Shown here: positions 51,159-63,854 of the stretch, in pieces
Layout of the letters: each line of letters begins with the position of its first letter
How positions within the stretch are numbered: position 1 is the first letter of the stretch
Assembly (NCBI RefSeq): GCF_900156065.1
Contig: NZ_FTNF01000006.1
Location: forward strand, 1 to 64,000
Length of the DNA: 64,000 nucleotides
Direction: 5' to 3'
Source of the DNA: Micromonospora avicenniae
GTDB lineage: Bacteria > Actinomycetota > Actinomycetes > Mycobacteriales > Micromonosporaceae
The notes under the pieces: model-generated
The model's database searches: none
What the model saw: only the letters and a program-made list of their open reading frames with translations
Told to the model about the DNA's origin: nothing
Program-made: the position numbers and the translations under genes

Positions 51159-52715
51159 ATGAAGCCGGGTCCGCTCTCCTCCGTCGACGTGCCCGGCGAC
51201 CTGCCCGGGCCGCGCGACGTGCCTCGGTGTGCGCCGCTGCCCACCCGGGTCGGGGTGGCCACGCCCGGCTCGGACGAGCCGCTCGGCGTGCTCGCCGTAG
51301 GGCCCGGTGGGGCCGGCCGCCGCGCCGTGCTCGCCACCCTGCTCGACCTCGACCCCGCACTGCTCGATGTGCCCGACGGCAGCTGGCTGGTGATGCGCCA
51401 CGGCACCACGGCGACCCGGGCGGCGTACGTGCCGGGCTATCGCCAGCCGCACACCTACGGCGCGGACCGCACGGCCGCCGGCCCCGCGTTGGCGCGTCCG
51501 CCGCGTCGGGTCGAGCTGCACCTGCCCGACCCGCTGCTGCGCCACTTCAGCCTGGTCGACACGGCCGACACCGGCACGCTCGGCGCCGCCGGTGTGCCGG
51601 TGCTGCTGGACGCGGCCGGTCGGGCCGGAGCGCTGCTCTTCGTGGTCGCCGCCGACCAGGTGTGCACCGCCGCGGAACTCAACCTGCTGGCGGAGGCCGC
51701 CCGGGCCAAATTGCCGGTCTTCTTCGTGGTCACTCCGGGCTCGACCGGTTGGTCCGGGTCCGACAGCACGGCGCCGACGGAGGACACGGGGGCGTCCGTC
51801 CCGCCGTCCGGGGCCGGGTCCCCCTCGCCCGGCCCCACGGTCGACCCCGTCGCCGTCACGGTGGAAGCACACCGTGCCGCCCTGCTCTCCGCCGTGCCCG
51901 GCCTCGCCGAGGCGCGCTGGTTCGCGCTGCACGGTGCCGCCGCGGCGGACCTGCGCCGGGCACTGGTGGGCTGGGCGGTCGACGAAGGGTTGCGCCGCGC
52001 CAGCTCCGACCCGCCCATGCTGCCGGGCGAGCACGTTCGGGTGAACGTGGTGACCGACCCGGGCGACTGGTCCGAGCAACTGGACCGGCGGAGTCGCTCG
52101 TGTGCCCAGCGGATCCGTCAGCATCTCGCACTCGAACTGGCCAACATCCACCTGCGGGTGGTCCAGGAGATCGTCTTCGGGGTCGGCTGCGCCGGGCTGC
52201 CGCAGCTGCTCGACCGCGAGATGGAGGCGCTCTCGCTGCTGGCCACCGTCCAGTGCGACCGGGCGGTGGACGGCATCCTCGACGAAGCCGTCGCCCGGGT
52301 CCTCGGGGCGCCGCTGCCCGACGGGGTACGCCAGCGGGTCGTCAAGGCGATCCGCTTCGGGCTCGCCGAGGACCGGCTGGCCCGGGAACTCGACCGGGTG
52401 TTGCTCGTCACGAGCACTGCCGGCGTGGCCGGCCTGGCCGGTGGCGGAGCGATCGACGCCCTCGCCGGCTATCCCGGTGCCGCGCGGGCCGAGATCCTGC
52501 CACCGGTCGCCGTCGCCCTCTCCGGCGGCTGCTGGCAGCACTGGCGCAGCCCCGGCAACAACGACGCCAACGAGGCGCGGGCATGGGCTCAGCGGGCGCT
52601 GCGGGAGGTCGAGCTGGAGCTGGCCCGGGACGTGTCCCGCCGGTTCGAGGTCGTCCGTGTCGCTCTGGGTGCGGTGCTTTCCGATGCGGTCGACCACGGC
52701 ATCCTGCTCGCCTGA
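51159..52715 (+). CDS. dynamin-like protein with degenerate GTPase motifs
   Basis: 518 residues; GGGAGG about 12 nt before the ATG. I do not recognise a named family. The N-terminal third looks like a P-loop GTPase: G1 is GPGGAGRR (Gly48-Arg55) with GK(S/T) replaced by RR; the G3-like strand is [14 protein letters not shown]; the strand [19 protein letters not shown] is followed by [11 protein letters not shown] where the T/NKxD motif should be. The C-terminal ~300 residues are helical ([20 protein letters not shown]), as in bacterial dynamin-like proteins, with a hydrophobic stretch around [20 protein letters not shown]. Nucleotide hydrolysis is doubtful. It lies 148 bp upstream of clpS. Confidence 0.65.
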   Translation: MKPGPLSSVDVPGDLPGPRDVPRCAPLPTRVGVATPGSDEPLGVLAVGPGGAGRRAVLATLLDLDPALLDVPDGSWLVMRHGTTATRAAYVPGYRQPHTYGADRTAAGPALARPPRRVELHLPDPLLRHFSLVDTADTGTLGAAGVPVLLDAAGRAGALLFVVAADQVCTAAELNLLAEAARAKLPVFFVVTPGSTGWSGSDSTAPTEDTGASVPPSGAGSPSPGPTVDPVAVTVEAHRAALLSAVPGLAEARWFALHGAAAADLRRALVGWAVDEGLRRASSDPPMLPGEHVRVNVVTDPGDWSEQLDRRSRSCAQRIRQHLALELANIHLRVVQEIVFGVGCAGLPQLLDREMEALSLLATVQCDRAVDGILDEAVARVLGAPLPDGVRQRVVKAIRFGLAEDRLARELDRVLLVTSTAGVAGLAGGGAIDALAGYPGAARAEILPPVAVALSGGCWQHWRSPGNNDANEARAWAQRALREVELELARDVSRRFEVVRVALGAVLSDAVDHGILLA

Positions 52716-52863
52716 CGGCGGCTCCGGCACCCGGCCCGTCGGGCCCGCCCGCCCACCCCTCGGGCGCGGCGCCGGCGGGTCGGGCCTGCCGCTGGAGGGC
52801 GATCCGGCCCGGTCCGGCGTTCCGGTTCCTCGGTTCCCGGAAACCGGTGGCACGATGGGGGGC

Positions 52864-53154
52864 ATGGCGGCTCCGCAGGTTGCACCGGTCGAGACGCCGG
52901 CCACCGAAGAGGTGCCGGCGTCCGACCGGCCATGGGTGACGATCGTGTGGGACGACCCGGTCAATCTCATGACGTACGTGACCTGGGTCTTCCAGAAGCT
53001 CTTCGGCTACAGCCGGGAGAAGGCCGAGAGGTTGATGCTGGACGTGCACCACAAGGGGCGCGCCGTCGTCACCTCCGGCGCCCGGGAGCGGATGGAGCAC
53101 GACGCGTCACAGCTGCACGCGTACGGGCTCTGGGCGACGGTGGACCGCTCGTGA
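52864..53154 (+). CDS. clpS: ATP-dependent Clp protease adaptor
   Basis: 96 residues from ATG 52864 (52855 possible, adding three residues). [20 protein letters not shown] is the substrate-binding front, with the Asp and Met that recognise N-degrons, and the rest is [23 protein letters not shown] and the terminal [15 protein letters not shown]. ClpS delivers N-end-rule substrates to ClpC/ClpA. First member of the clpS-DUF2017-mec-cysO-cysM order also found in mycobacteria. A repeat element fills the gap to the next gene. Confidence 0.95.
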   Translation: MAAPQVAPVETPATEEVPASDRPWVTIVWDDPVNLMTYVTWVFQKLFGYSREKAERLMLDVHHKGRAVVTSGARERMEHDASQLHAYGLWATVDRS

Positions 53155-53209
53155 GCGTGAGGATCGAGCCGATGCTGCGAGCCCCGCAGCCGCGAAAAGG
53201 GATGGCGTC
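53152..53209 (+). repeat. operon-junction repeat, copy A
   Basis: The element starts with the clpS stop (TGAGCG) and ends just before the next start. It shares GCGAGCCCCGCAG-CGCGA with copy B at 57573-57627. AAGGGA at 53197-53202 within it is the ribosome-binding site of the DUF2017 gene and favours TTG 53210. Confidence 0.65.
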
Positions 53210-53716
53210 TTGAGTATGTTCCGCCGCCAGAGCGGCCGCTACGTCGCCACCTTCGCCTCCGACGAGGTGCGGGTGCTGCGCAAGGTCGCCTCCGAGGTGG
53301 TCGGCCTGCTCACCGACGGCTTCGACCACTCCGACCCGGTGGTGGGCCGGCTCTTCCCCGACGCCTATCCGGACGACCGCAGGAGCACGGCCGAGTTCCG
53401 CCGGTACACGGAGGGCGACCTCAAGACCGCGAAGATCGACCAGGCCGGCGCCATCCTCGCGGCGTTGCCGGGTGAGTCCGGCGGCGAGGTGCGGTTGGAC
53501 GCCGAGGCGGCCGAGGCGTGGCTCCGCGCGTTGAACGACGCGCGACTGGCGATGGGCGTCCGGTTGGAGATCAAGGACGGCACCGACCTCGGCGAGGAAC
53601 TGGACGAGGCGGTCGCCGAGGACCCGACCTCCAGCCGCGTGTTCCAACTGTCGGTCTACGCGTATCTCGGCTATCTCCAGGAATCCCTGCTCAACGCCTT
53701 GATCGACGGGGCGTGA
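53210..53716 (+). CDS. DUF2017 family protein
   Basis: 168 residues from TTG 53210 (AAGGGA, 7-nt spacing); ATG 53216 is the alternative. Mostly helical, with FDHSDPVVGRLFPDAYPDD and an Asn-Asp helix ALNDARLAMGVRLEI that are characteristic of DUF2017. Mycobacterial relatives (Rv1332) lie between clpS and the mec-cysO-cysM genes in the same way. The family's role is unknown. The C-terminal segment SSRVFQLSVYAYLGYLQESL closes the domain. Confidence 0.92.
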   Translation: MSMFRRQSGRYVATFASDEVRVLRKVASEVVGLLTDGFDHSDPVVGRLFPDAYPDDRRSTAEFRRYTEGDLKTAKIDQAGAILAALPGESGGEVRLDAEAAEAWLRALNDARLAMGVRLEIKDGTDLGEELDEAVAEDPTSSRVFQLSVYAYLGYLQESLLNALIDGA

Positions 53717-53752
53717 CGGCGGCCACTCTCGCGGCCCGCGCTGACCAGGCGT

Positions 53753-53758
53753 TAGGCT
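53753..53758 (+). promoter_or_regulatory. -10 element upstream of mec
   Basis: TAGGCT, 7 nt before the GTG of mec, with no Shine-Dalgarno sequence between. This suggests that the mec-cysO-cysM part can be transcribed on its own as a leaderless mRNA. Confidence 0.5.
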
Positions 53759-53765
53759 GGTCGGC

Positions 53766-55695
<1,930 letters not shown>

Positions 55696-55820
55696 CCCGG
55701 CGGGTGCCGTGCCCTCACGTAGCGCGACGGCCGGTGTCGCGATGATGTTCGAATTCGGTCACGCGATGCCGGTCGTCCCCGCGCTCGGTGTCACCTTGAC
55801 GACAACTTTCACCGGATGAT

Positions 55821-55849
55821 TCTTGCGCCCGCGCGTGCCAGCGTAGGCT
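55821..55849 (+). promoter_or_regulatory. possible promoter for the Rv1339-like gene
   Basis: TCTTGC and TAGGCT spaced by 17 nt. The ATG at 55937 would have a ~80-nt leader. The 241-bp gap in which it lies holds no gene; in mycobacteria this interval carries rhomboid and murI genes. Confidence 0.4.
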
Positions 55850-55936
55850 GCGCTGCGTGGCGTACGCGTCGGTCGAGATCATGAGCCGAGCGACGACCGG
55901 CGTGGCGACTACGCAACGTGACAGCGAGACGACTCG

Positions 55937-56680
55937 ATGCGACTGACCGTCCTGGGCTGCGCGGGAAGTTTCCCCGGACCGGAGTCGCCGTGCTCCGCCT
56001 ACCTGGTAGAGGCCGACGGGTTCCGGCTGCTGATCGACTTCGGCTCCGGTTCGCTCTCCACTCTTCAGCGCTACGCGGGCCTGCACGCCCCGGACGCGAT
56101 CCTCCTCACCCACCTGCACTGCGACCACGTCCTCGACGCCGTGACGTACGTGGTCGTCCGCCGCTACGCCCCCGACGGCCCGTACCCGCCTCTGCCGGTG
56201 TACGCGCCCTCCGGTGCCCCCGACCGGCTGATGGCCGCGTACGGCGACGACGGCACCATGGACGACGTCTACCAGTTCTACGGCCTGCAGCCCGGCACCT
56301 TCCCGATCGGCCCGCTCACCGTCACCGTCGACCGGGTCAACCATCCCGTCGAGACGTACGGGGTGCGGCTCGAACACGACGGCCGGGTGCTCTGCTACTC
56401 GTCCGACACGGCCCCGTGCGACTCGCTGCTGCGCCTGGCGCAGGACGCCGACGTGTTCCTGTGCGAGGCGAGCTATCTCGACGGTGTGGAGAACCCGCCG
56501 GACCTGCACCTGACCGGCCGGGAGGCCGGCGAGGCGGCGACGAAGGCGGGTGTCGGCCGGCTGCTGCTCACGCACCTGGTGGCCGCCTGGGGCAGTGAGG
56601 CGCACACCGTCGAGTCGGCCGCCGCCGCGTACGCCGGGCCGCTCGACGTGGTCCGTCCCGGCGCGAGCTACGAAATCTGA
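55937..56680 (+). CDS. MBL-fold phosphodiesterase, Rv1339-like
   Basis: 247 residues. The fold starts MRLTVLGCAGSFPGPESPC with a strand-turn typical of the RNase Z/PDE branch; the metal site is LLTHLHCDHVLD, and further ligands lie in VNHPVETYG and YSSDTAPCD, and LLLTHLVAAW. Gene order (cysM then this, then rph and rdgB) equals that of M. tuberculosis Rv1336-Rv1339-Rv1340-Rv1341. Rv1339 is reported as an atypical cyclic-AMP phosphodiesterase, so the same is the best guess here. Cytosolic, no signal peptide. Confidence 0.9.
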   Translation: MRLTVLGCAGSFPGPESPCSAYLVEADGFRLLIDFGSGSLSTLQRYAGLHAPDAILLTHLHCDHVLDAVTYVVVRRYAPDGPYPPLPVYAPSGAPDRLMAAYGDDGTMDDVYQFYGLQPGTFPIGPLTVTVDRVNHPVETYGVRLEHDGRVLCYSSDTAPCDSLLRLAQDADVFLCEASYLDGVENPPDLHLTGREAGEAATKAGVGRLLLTHLVAAWGSEAHTVESAAAAYAGPLDVVRPGASYEI

Positions 56681-56837
56681 CCCGCCGGGCACCGACCGCT
56701 CCTGCCGCGGTGTTCGCCGGACCGTCCGGCCGGCGCCGACGTGGTGCTCGCACCCGGACGTCGGCCCGGCCCGACCGGCCGCGCGCCTGGCCGGGCGGGT
56801 CGGGGACACCGCGGCGCGGCCGGATCAGTGAACCGCA

Positions 56838-56843
56838 TAGGGT
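56838..56843 (+). promoter_or_regulatory. -10 element of rph leaderless promoter
   Basis: TAGGGT, 6 nt before the ATG of rph. The 169-bp gap upstream carries no gene. Confidence 0.5.
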
Positions 56844-56849
56844 GCAGGC

Positions 56850-57575
56850 ATGGCACGACCCGACGGGCGACAGCCCGACCAACTCCGACCGGTGACGCTG
56901 ACCCGGGGGTGGAGCACCCATCCGGAGGGCTCCGTGCTCGTCGAGTTCGGTGCGACCCGCGTGCTCTGCACGGCGAGCGTGACCGAGGGGGTGCCCCGCT
57001 GGCGGAAAGGCTCCGGCCTCGGCTGGGTCACCGCCGAGTACGCGATGCTGCCCCGGGCCACCAACACCCGATCCGACCGGGAGAGCGTCCGAGGGAAGAT
57101 CGGCGGGCGTACGCACGAGATCTCCCGGCTGATCGGCCGGAGCCTGCGCGCCAGCGTCGACCTGAAGGCGCTCGGCGAGAACTCGATCGTGCTCGACTGC
57201 GACGTGCTCCAGGCCGACGGCGGCACCCGGACGGCGGCCATCACTGGCGCGTACGTGGCGTTGTACGACGCGGTCCGCTGGCTCGCCGACCGCAAGGCGC
57301 TGGTCGGCAAGCCGGAGACGGTGATGCACCGGTCGGTGGCCGCGGTCAGCGTCGGCGTCATCGGCGGCGAGGCGCGCCTCGACCTCTGCTACGCCGAGGA
57401 CGTGGCCGCCGAGGTCGACATGAACGTGGTCTGCACCGGCACCGGCGACTTCGTCGAGGTGCAGGGCACCGGGGAGGCGGGCGTGTTTCCCCGGAGTCAG
57501 CTCGACGCCCTGCTCGACCTCGGGGTGGCGGGCTGCGCGGAACTGGCCGAGATCCAGCGGAAGGCTCTCTCATGA
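56850..57575 (+). CDS. rph: ribonuclease PH
   Basis: 241 residues. [45 protein letters not shown] and [20 protein letters not shown] are the RNase PH fingerprint; the phosphate-binding Arg and the Asp pair ([19 protein letters not shown]) are intact. It trims tRNA 3' ends using phosphate. Leaderless start. The stop overlaps the beginning of operon-junction repeat copy B, and rdgB follows after 52 bp. Confidence 0.96.
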   Translation: MARPDGRQPDQLRPVTLTRGWSTHPEGSVLVEFGATRVLCTASVTEGVPRWRKGSGLGWVTAEYAMLPRATNTRSDRESVRGKIGGRTHEISRLIGRSLRASVDLKALGENSIVLDCDVLQADGGTRTAAITGAYVALYDAVRWLADRKALVGKPETVMHRSVAAVSVGVIGGEARLDLCYAEDVAAEVDMNVVCTGTGDFVEVQGTGEAGVFPRSQLDALLDLGVAGCAELAEIQRKALS

Positions 57576-57627
57576 GCGCGAGGAGCGAGCTCGCGAGCCC
57601 CGCAGTCGCGAGCAAAGGCGGAATGCT
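57573..57627 (+). repeat. operon-junction repeat, copy B
   Basis: It starts with the rph stop (TGAGCG) and contains GCGAGCCCCGCAGTCGCGA as in copy A at 53152-53209. AAAGGCGG near its end, 6 nt before GTG 57628, serves as the ribosome-binding site of rdgB. Confidence 0.65.
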
Positions 57628-58245
57628 GTGAACAAAATCCTGCTGGCCACCCGTAACCGTAAGAAGCTGGTGGAGCTGCAGCGGATCCTCGACGGTGCGC
57701 TCGGCGCGCACCGGGTCGCTCTGCTGGGCCTCGACGACGTCGAGGAGTACCCGGAGCTGCCGGAGACGGGTCTGACCTTCGGTGAGAACGCTCTGATCAA
57801 GGCGCGGGAGGGGTTCCGGCGTACCGGCCTGCCCACCGTCGCCGACGACTCCGGACTGGCAGTCGACGCGATGGGCGGGATGCCCGGTGTCTTCAGCGCC
57901 CGCTGGTCCGGACGGCACGGTGACGATCAGGCGAACCTTCAGCTGCTGCTCGACCAGACCGCCGACCTGCCGGACGAGCACCGCTCCGCCTCGTTCGTCT
58001 GCGCCGTCGCCCTGGTGCTGCCGGGCGGCAAGGAGCACCTGGTCGACGGCCGGCAGCCCGGACGGTTGCTGCGCGCTCCGCGTGGCGACGGAGGCTTCGG
58101 CTACGACCCGATCTTCATGGGCGACGGGCAGACCCGGACCAACGCCGAGCTGACGCCCGACGAGAAGGACGCGATCAGCCACCGCGGTAAGGCGCTGCGC
58201 GAGTTGGCCAAGCTTGTCGCAAAGCTCCTCCAACCCACCCCCTGA
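57628..58245 (+). CDS. rdgB: XTP/dITP diphosphatase
   Basis: 205 residues. KILLATRNRKKLVELQRIL is the N-terminal substrate loop; FGENALIKAREGFRRTGLPT and VADDSGLAVDAMGGMPGVFS hold the catalytic acidic residues; GFGYDPIFMGDG and SHRGKALRELAKLV complete the Ham1 fold. It cleans up noncanonical purine triphosphates (ITP, XTP). Last gene of the rph-rdgB unit, followed by a very strong terminator. Confidence 0.96.
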   Translation: MNKILLATRNRKKLVELQRILDGALGAHRVALLGLDDVEEYPELPETGLTFGENALIKAREGFRRTGLPTVADDSGLAVDAMGGMPGVFSARWSGRHGDDQANLQLLLDQTADLPDEHRSASFVCAVALVLPGGKEHLVDGRQPGRLLRAPRGDGGFGYDPIFMGDGQTRTNAELTPDEKDAISHRGKALRELAKLVAKLLQPTP

Positions 58246-58278
58246 CCGCGGCCACCTCCCCGGTGGCAGGCACTCGTT

Positions 58279-58324
58279 CACGGAAAGCGTGGCTATCCCG
58301 CATCGGATAGCCACGCTTTCCGTG
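58279..58324. terminator. very strong bidirectional terminator between rdgB and hutH
   Basis: A perfect 20-bp stem (CACGGAAAGCGTGGCTATCC and its complement) with a 6-nt loop, centred between convergent rdgB and hut operons. It is the longest perfect hairpin I noticed in the window. Confidence 0.9.
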
Positions 58325-58368
58325 TATGAGGCGTTGCGTCGGAGCTGGGGGTTGGAAGGGGGCGGGGG

Positions 58369-59904
58369 TTAGGCCAGGGGGCCGAGGTCGCGTTCGATCG
58401 CGGCGCGCAGGTCGGGGCCGCGGAGCACTTCCCGTGCCGCCTCCATGAGCGGGGCGAGGAACACGTCCGGGCCCGGCTCACCGGCGATGCCTCCGAGCGC
58501 CGCGACCGCGGCCCGCCCGGCCGGCGACGGGGTGAGCGGGGCGCGCAGCTGAAGGCCCCGCACCGCGGCCAGCAGCTCGACCGCGAGCACGCTGGTCAGG
58601 TTGTCCAGGACCGTACGCAGCTTCTTGGCCGCCGCCCAGCCCATCGAGACGTGGTCCTCCTGCATACCGCTGGTGGGAAGCGAGTCCACCGAGGCGGGCG
58701 CGGCGAGCCGGCGGTTCTCCGCGACGATCCCGGCCGCCGTGTACTGGGCGATCATCAGGCCGGAGTTCACCCCGGCGTCGGGGGACAGGAACGCCGGCAG
58801 GTCCCGGGAGCGGGTGACGTCCAGCAGCCGGTCGACCCGCCGCTCGGCGATCGCCCCGACCTCGACGGCGGCGATGGCCAGGAAGTCGGCGGCGAAGCCG
58901 AGCGGCGCGCCGTGGAAGTTCCCGGTCGACTCGACCCGGCCGTCCGGCAGCACCACCGGGTTGTCCACCACCGAGATCAGCTCGCGGTCGGCCACCGTAC
59001 GGGCGAAGTCCAGCGTGTCGCGGGCCGCTCCGGCCACCTGCGGCGCACAGCGCATCGAGTACGCGTCCTGAACCGCGTGCGCCAGGTCGTCCCGGTGCGA
59101 GTCCATCACCGCCGAGTTCTGCAGCAGCCGGTGGATGTTCGCCGCCGACGCCGTCTGGCCGGGGTGCGGGCGGATGCTGTGCAACTCGGGCAGGAACGGC
59201 CGGTCCGAGCCGAGCATCGCCTCGATGGCGAGCGCGGCGGTCACGTCCGCCATGGTGAACAGGTGCGCGGCGTCGTGCAGGGCGAGCAGCAGCATGCCGA
59301 GCATGCCGTCGGTGCCGTTGATCAGCGCCAGCCCCTCCTTGGCGGCCAGCTCGATCGGCGCCAGGCCGGCCTGGCGCAGCGCGTCCGCCGCGTCGACCCG
59401 CTCGCCGTTCGGGCCGAGGACCCAGCCCTCGCCGAGCAACACCAACGCGCAGTGTGCCAGCGGGGCGAGGTCGCCGGAGGCGCCCAGCGAACCGTGCTCC
59501 GGCACCCACGGGGTGATGTCGTGGTTGAGCAGGTCCACCAGCGCCTCGGCGACCAGCGGCCGGACCCCGGAGCGGCCCAGCGCGAGCGAGCGGACCCGCA
59601 GCAGCATCATCGCCCGGACCACCTCCCGGGGCATGGGTGCACCCACCCCGGCGGCGTGTGAGCGGATCAACGCGTGCTGGAGCTCGGCCCGACGTTCCGG
59701 GGCGACGAACGTGTTCGCCAGTGCGCCGAAGCCGGTGGAGACGCCGTAGACGGGCCGGCCGGCGGCCTCGATGCCGTCCACGATCGCCCGGCTGGTCGCC
59801 ATCGCCTCCGTCGCGGCGGGATCGAGCACGACCTTGACGCCGCCGCGTGCCACGGCGAGGACGTCGGCGGGGGTGATGCCGGTGGGCTGGATGGAAACGG
59901 TCAT
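58369..59904 (-). CDS. hutH: histidine ammonia-lyase
   Basis: 511 residues from ATG 59904, overlapping hutI by 4 bp. The MIO-forming tripeptide is in [14 protein letters not shown] (Ala-Ser-Gly), with [15 protein letters not shown] carrying the catalytic Tyr and the motif [11 protein letters not shown]. It converts histidine to urocanate and ammonia, the first step of the pathway. It is the last gene of the hut operon, although it acts first. The terminator at 58279 ends the unit. Confidence 0.97.
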   Translation of the reverse strand: MTVSIQPTGITPADVLAVARGGVKVVLDPAATEAMATSRAIVDGIEAAGRPVYGVSTGFGALANTFVAPERRAELQHALIRSHAAGVGAPMPREVVRAMMLLRVRSLALGRSGVRPLVAEALVDLLNHDITPWVPEHGSLGASGDLAPLAHCALVLLGEGWVLGPNGERVDAADALRQAGLAPIELAAKEGLALINGTDGMLGMLLLALHDAAHLFTMADVTAALAIEAMLGSDRPFLPELHSIRPHPGQTASAANIHRLLQNSAVMDSHRDDLAHAVQDAYSMRCAPQVAGAARDTLDFARTVADRELISVVDNPVVLPDGRVESTGNFHGAPLGFAADFLAIAAVEVGAIAERRVDRLLDVTRSRDLPAFLSPDAGVNSGLMIAQYTAAGIVAENRRLAAPASVDSLPTSGMQEDHVSMGWAAAKKLRTVLDNLTSVLAVELLAAVRGLQLRAPLTPSPAGRAAVAALGGIAGEPGPDVFLAPLMEAAREVLRGPDLRAAIERDLGPLA

Positions 59905-61175
59905 TGTGGTACTCCGTTGTGCAGGACCTGGCGGATCAGCGGCACACCCGGCCGGTAGGCCAGGTGCAGGTGGGAGGGGGCGTCGAGGACGATCAGGTCG
60001 GCCCGGGCACCGCGGCGTAGCACACCGACGTCGTCGCGGCGCAGCGCCCGCGCGCCACCGGCGGTCGCGGCCCAGACCGCCTCCGCCGGCGTCATCCGCA
60101 TCTCGCGTACGGCGAGGGCGATGCAGAACGGCATCGACGAGGTGTACGACGAACCGGGGTTGCAGTCGGTCGCCAGCGCGACGGTGACACCCGCGTCGAG
60201 CAGCCGCCGCGCGTCCGGGTAGGGCGATCGGGTGGAGAACTCCGCCCCGGGCAGCAGGGTCGCGACGGTAGTGGTGTGCCGGCCGTCCGGGCACATGCAG
60301 CCGATCCGGTGCGACGCGAGCGCGTCGATGTCGGCGTCGGACAGGTGGGTGCAGTGGTCCACACTGGCCGCGCCCAGCTCGACACCGAGCTGCACGCCCG
60401 GGCCGGGACCGAGCTGGTTGGCGTGCACCCGTACGCCCAGCCCGACGGCCTGCCCGCAGGCGAGGATCGCGCGGGCGTGGTCCACGTCGAAGGCGCCCCG
60501 CTCGCAGAACACGTCGATCCAGCGGGCGTACGGGGCGGCGGCGGCGAGCATCGGCCCACACACCATCCCCACGTAGTCGTCGGGACGGTCGGCGTACTCG
60601 GCCGGCACGACGTGCGCGCCGAGGAACGTGGTGTCCTCGCTGAACTCGGCGGCGATCCGAAGCGAGCGGGCCTCGTCGGCGACGGTGAGGCCGTACCCGC
60701 TCTTGATCTCGATGGTGGTGGTGCCCTGCCGCAGCGCCTCGTCGCGCAGCCGCCGTACGTTGCGGCGCAGCTCGCTGTCGGAGGCGGCGCGGGTGGCGCC
60801 GACGGTGGTCCGGATCCCGCCCCCGGTGTACGGCTCGCCCGCCATCCGGGCGGCGAACTCGGCCGCCCGGTCCCCGGCGAAGACCAGGTGCGCGTGGCTG
60901 TCCACGAAACCCGGAAGCACCGCGGCGCCTCCGGCGTCGACCCGCCGGTCGGCAGCCGGCGCACCCCGGGCCGGCCCCACCCACGCGACCAGCCCGTCCT
61001 CCACCAGCAGGGCGGCGTCGCGGTGGATGCCCAGCGGCCCGCCCTCGCCCCCACCGAAGGCGTTGGTGACCAGCTCCCCGATGTTGTCCACGAGCAGGCT
61101 GCCGCTGCTTCGGACGGTCGGCCGCGCCGGGTCGCCCGGCCGCACCGGGCGCGTCGGCCACAGGTCCGTGCTCAC
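59901..61175 (-). CDS. hutI: imidazolonepropionase
   Basis: 424 residues of the amidohydrolase superfamily. The metal-binding [20 protein letters not shown] (reading HxH as HAH), [20 protein letters not shown] (Lys/Glu/Tyr of the site) and [13 protein letters not shown] with the catalytic Asp are typical of HutI. It opens imidazolone propionate to N-formimino-glutamate. It overlaps both neighbours by 4 bp (hutF upstream, hutH downstream), so the three are translated in step. Confidence 0.96.
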   Translation of the reverse strand: MSTDLWPTRPVRPGDPARPTVRSSGSLLVDNIGELVTNAFGGGEGGPLGIHRDAALLVEDGLVAWVGPARGAPAADRRVDAGGAAVLPGFVDSHAHLVFAGDRAAEFAARMAGEPYTGGGIRTTVGATRAASDSELRRNVRRLRDEALRQGTTTIEIKSGYGLTVADEARSLRIAAEFSEDTTFLGAHVVPAEYADRPDDYVGMVCGPMLAAAAPYARWIDVFCERGAFDVDHARAILACGQAVGLGVRVHANQLGPGPGVQLGVELGAASVDHCTHLSDADIDALASHRIGCMCPDGRHTTTVATLLPGAEFSTRSPYPDARRLLDAGVTVALATDCNPGSSYTSSMPFCIALAVREMRMTPAEAVWAATAGGARALRRDDVGVLRRGARADLIVLDAPSHLHLAYRPGVPLIRQVLHNGVPQ

Positions 61176-62530
61176 GAGGTCACCTCCGCGATGGCCCTAC
61201 CCAACTCGGTGGGCACGTCGACGCTGCGATGCCGGCCGTCGGCGACGATCGTCCGCCCGTCCACCACCACGGTGGTGACGTCGGCCGCGGTGGCCGCGAA
61301 GAACGCACCGACCGCCGGTACCCCGGCGGTGCGGACGCTGTCCAGCCGGACCGTGACCAGGTCGGCGCGGGCCCCGACGGCGATCCGGCCGGCGTCGGTC
61401 CAGCCCAGCGCGGCGTGCCCGGCGGCGGTCGCCGCGGTCACCAGGTCGGCCGCGGCGAAGTGCCCTCGGCGACGGGTACGCAGCCGCTCGTCCAACTCCA
61501 CGGCGCGCGCCTCCTCGAAGAGGTCGATCACCGCATGACTGTCGCTGCCCAGGCTGAGCGGTATGCCGACGTCGGCCATCCGGCGGGCCGGCCCGATACC
61601 GTCCGCCAGGTCGCGCTCGGTGGTGGGGCAGAGGCAGACACCGGTCCGGCTCTCCGCGAGCAGGCCCAGGTCGGCGCTCGTCGGGTGGGTGGCGTGCACG
61701 GCGGTGGTGGCCGGGCCCAGCACCTCCCGGTCGGCGAGCAGCCGCGTCGGCGTACTGCCGTGCACCGCCCGGCAGGCGTCGTTCTCCGCCGGCTGCTCCG
61801 ACAGGTGCACGTGCAGCGGGGCGTCCCGCTCGCGTGCCCAGCGGGCCACCGTGTCGAGCTGCTCGGCGGGTACGGCCCGCACCGAGTGCACCGCCGCACC
61901 GACCTTGGCGTGCCCGCCCGCCGGCGTGAACGCCGCCGCCCGCTCGCCCCACCGCACGGCGTCACCGTCACCGAAGCGCAACTGCGGCCCGGTCAGCGGC
62001 TGACCGTCCACCGACGCGGTCAGGTAGCAGGTGTCCAGCAGGGTGATCCGGACGCCGGCCTGGGCGGCGGCCTCGACCAGCGCCGCGCTCATCGCGTTCG
62101 GGTCGTCGTACGGGGTGCCGCCCGGAGCGTGGTGCAGGTAGTGGAACTCGCCCACGCCGGTGATCCCGGCCAGCGCCATCTCGGCGAAGGTGGCCCGGGC
62201 CAGCGCCAGGTACGAGTCCGGGTCGAGGCGGACGGTGAGCGCGTACATCTGGTCCCGCCAGGTCCAGAAGTCGCCCCGCCCACCCTGCGTACGCCCGCGC
62301 AGCGCCCGATGGAAGGCGTGCGAATGCGCGTTGGCCAGTCCGGGCAGGGTCAGTCCGGGCAGCCGTACCGCGTCGGTGAGCACCTCGATCCCGGCGGTGG
62401 GCGCACCACCCCGGGTCAACGGCGTCACCGCCGTGAAACGGCCGTCCTCCGCCTCGATCAGCACGTCCGCGATCGGCTCGGCGTGGTCGGGCAGCCAGGC
62501 GTACTCGGCCAACCAGCGGGTGGCGGTCAT
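61172..62530 (-). CDS. hutF: formimidoylglutamate deiminase
   Basis: 452 residues from ATG 62530 (GGAAGGGGG upstream); the open frame runs further but the extra residues lack family similarity. The front is [18 protein letters not shown], with the HxH metal site; [19 protein letters not shown], the [12 protein letters not shown] histidine and [16 protein letters not shown] close the site. HutF releases ammonia from formiminoglutamate to give N-formylglutamate. This route then needs a deformylase (HutG), for which no gene of the known family is present next to it. Confidence 0.95.
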   Translation of the reverse strand: MTATRWLAEYAWLPDHAEPIADVLIEAEDGRFTAVTPLTRGGAPTAGIEVLTDAVRLPGLTLPGLANAHSHAFHRALRGRTQGGRGDFWTWRDQMYALTVRLDPDSYLALARATFAEMALAGITGVGEFHYLHHAPGGTPYDDPNAMSAALVEAAAQAGVRITLLDTCYLTASVDGQPLTGPQLRFGDGDAVRWGERAAAFTPAGGHAKVGAAVHSVRAVPAEQLDTVARWARERDAPLHVHLSEQPAENDACRAVHGSTPTRLLADREVLGPATTAVHATHPTSADLGLLAESRTGVCLCPTTERDLADGIGPARRMADVGIPLSLGSDSHAVIDLFEEARAVELDERLRTRRRGHFAAADLVTAATAAGHAALGWTDAGRIAVGARADLVTVRLDSVRTAGVPAVGAFFAATAADVTTVVVDGRTIVADGRHRSVDVPTELGRAIAEVTS

Positions 62531-62657
62531 GCCACACGCCCCCTTCCGAGCTGAATCGTCTGCGACATCCCCCGATCCTGACGGCACCGGGCCGCCTCCC
62601 GCCTCGCGCAACGCGGGACGACCCGGGCGGCGTCCGCTGCCCGGCCCGGCGTGCTGG

Positions 62658-63854
62658 TCAGCACGTCAGCTCCGCCAGCACCCGGGCCAGCGCGGCCACG
62701 CCCGCGGCGCAGTCGGCGTCGGTGGCGGACTCGGCGGGGGAGTGCGACACCCCGGTGGGGTTGCGGACGAAGAGCATGGCGGTCGGCAGATGCCCGGCGA
62801 GCACACCGGCGTCGTGGCCGGCCCCGGTCGGCAGCACCGGGGCGTCCAGCAGGGCGGCCAACCGGTCGGCCAGCCCGCCGTCGAAGGCGACCAGCGGGGT
62901 GGCCGACTCCTCGGTCAGCGTGACAGCGGTGCCGTCGCGGCGGGCCCGCTCCACCGCCTTGTCGTGCACGGCCTCCACCAGGCCGGTCAGGATCTCCGGC
63001 TCCGCCGCCCGAGCGTCCAGCCAGCCGGTCACCCGGGACGGGATCGCGTTGGTGGCGTTCGGTTCCACCGACACCCGGCCGACGGTGGCGTACGCGCCAC
63101 GCAGCCGGGCCTCCTTGTTGGCGGCGAGCACCGTGAAGGCGTACGTCAGCATCGGATCGCGGCGGTCGGCCATCCGGGTGGTGCCGGCGTGGTTGCCCTC
63201 GCCCCGGAAGTCGAAACGCCAGCGGCCGTGCGGCCAGATCGCGCTGGCCACCGCCACCGGCGCGACGGTGTCGGCCAGTGCGCGGCCCTGCTCGACGTGC
63301 AGCTCCACGAAGGACCGGAACCGCCCCCACAGCTCCGGGCGGGCACCCGCCGGCGCATGGCCCAGCGCCTCGGCGAAGCTCACCCCGTCGGCGTCCCGCA
63401 GCACCGCCGCGCGCTCCGCCGGCAACGCCCCGGTGAGCAACCGCGAACCCAGGCACGGTACGCCGAACCGCGCCCCCTCCTCCTCCACGAACGCGCCGAC
63501 CGCCAGCGGCCGGGCCGGGGTGACCCCCGACTCCCGCAGCTCGTCGACGGCGAGGAACGCACTCACGATGCCGAGCGGGCCGTCGTACGCCCCGCCGTGC
63601 GGCACCGAGTCGAAGTGGCTGCCGGTCAGCACGGCGTCGCCCGCGTCCGGGTCACCCCACCAGGCGAAGAGGTTGCCGTTGCCGTCCTCGATGATCGGCA
63701 TGCCACGCTGCTCGGCCTGGTCCCGGAACCAGCCGCGCAGCAGCAGTTCCGGTTCGGTCAGCGCGTACCGGAGGTAGCCGCCACTGCCGGCGTCCCGGCC
63801 GATCGGCGCGATCTCGTCCCAGAGCTTCCGGAACCGCGCGGTGAGGTCGCTCAC
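62658..63854 (-). CDS. M20 family amidohydrolase (allantoate amidohydrolase-like) in hut operon
   Basis: 398 residues from GTG 63854, overlapping the hutU stop. Motifs of the AllC/carbamoylase branch: [19 protein letters not shown] (metal His/Asp), [18 protein letters not shown] (catalytic Glu), [14 protein letters not shown], and [11 protein letters not shown]. Family members remove carbamoyl, allantoyl or formyl-like groups from amino acids. Its position between hutU and hutF suggests that it hydrolyses N-formylglutamate, replacing HutG. That is an inference; annotation pipelines call it allantoate amidohydrolase. Confidence 0.88.
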   Translation of the reverse strand: MSDLTARFRKLWDEIAPIGRDAGSGGYLRYALTEPELLLRGWFRDQAEQRGMPIIEDGNGNLFAWWGDPDAGDAVLTGSHFDSVPHGGAYDGPLGIVSAFLAVDELRESGVTPARPLAVGAFVEEEGARFGVPCLGSRLLTGALPAERAAVLRDADGVSFAEALGHAPAGARPELWGRFRSFVELHVEQGRALADTVAPVAVASAIWPHGRWRFDFRGEGNHAGTTRMADRRDPMLTYAFTVLAANKEARLRGAYATVGRVSVEPNATNAIPSRVTGWLDARAAEPEILTGLVEAVHDKAVERARRDGTAVTLTEESATPLVAFDGGLADRLAALLDAPVLPTGAGHDAGVLAGHLPTAMLFVRNPTGVSHSPAESATDADCAAGVAALARVLAELTC

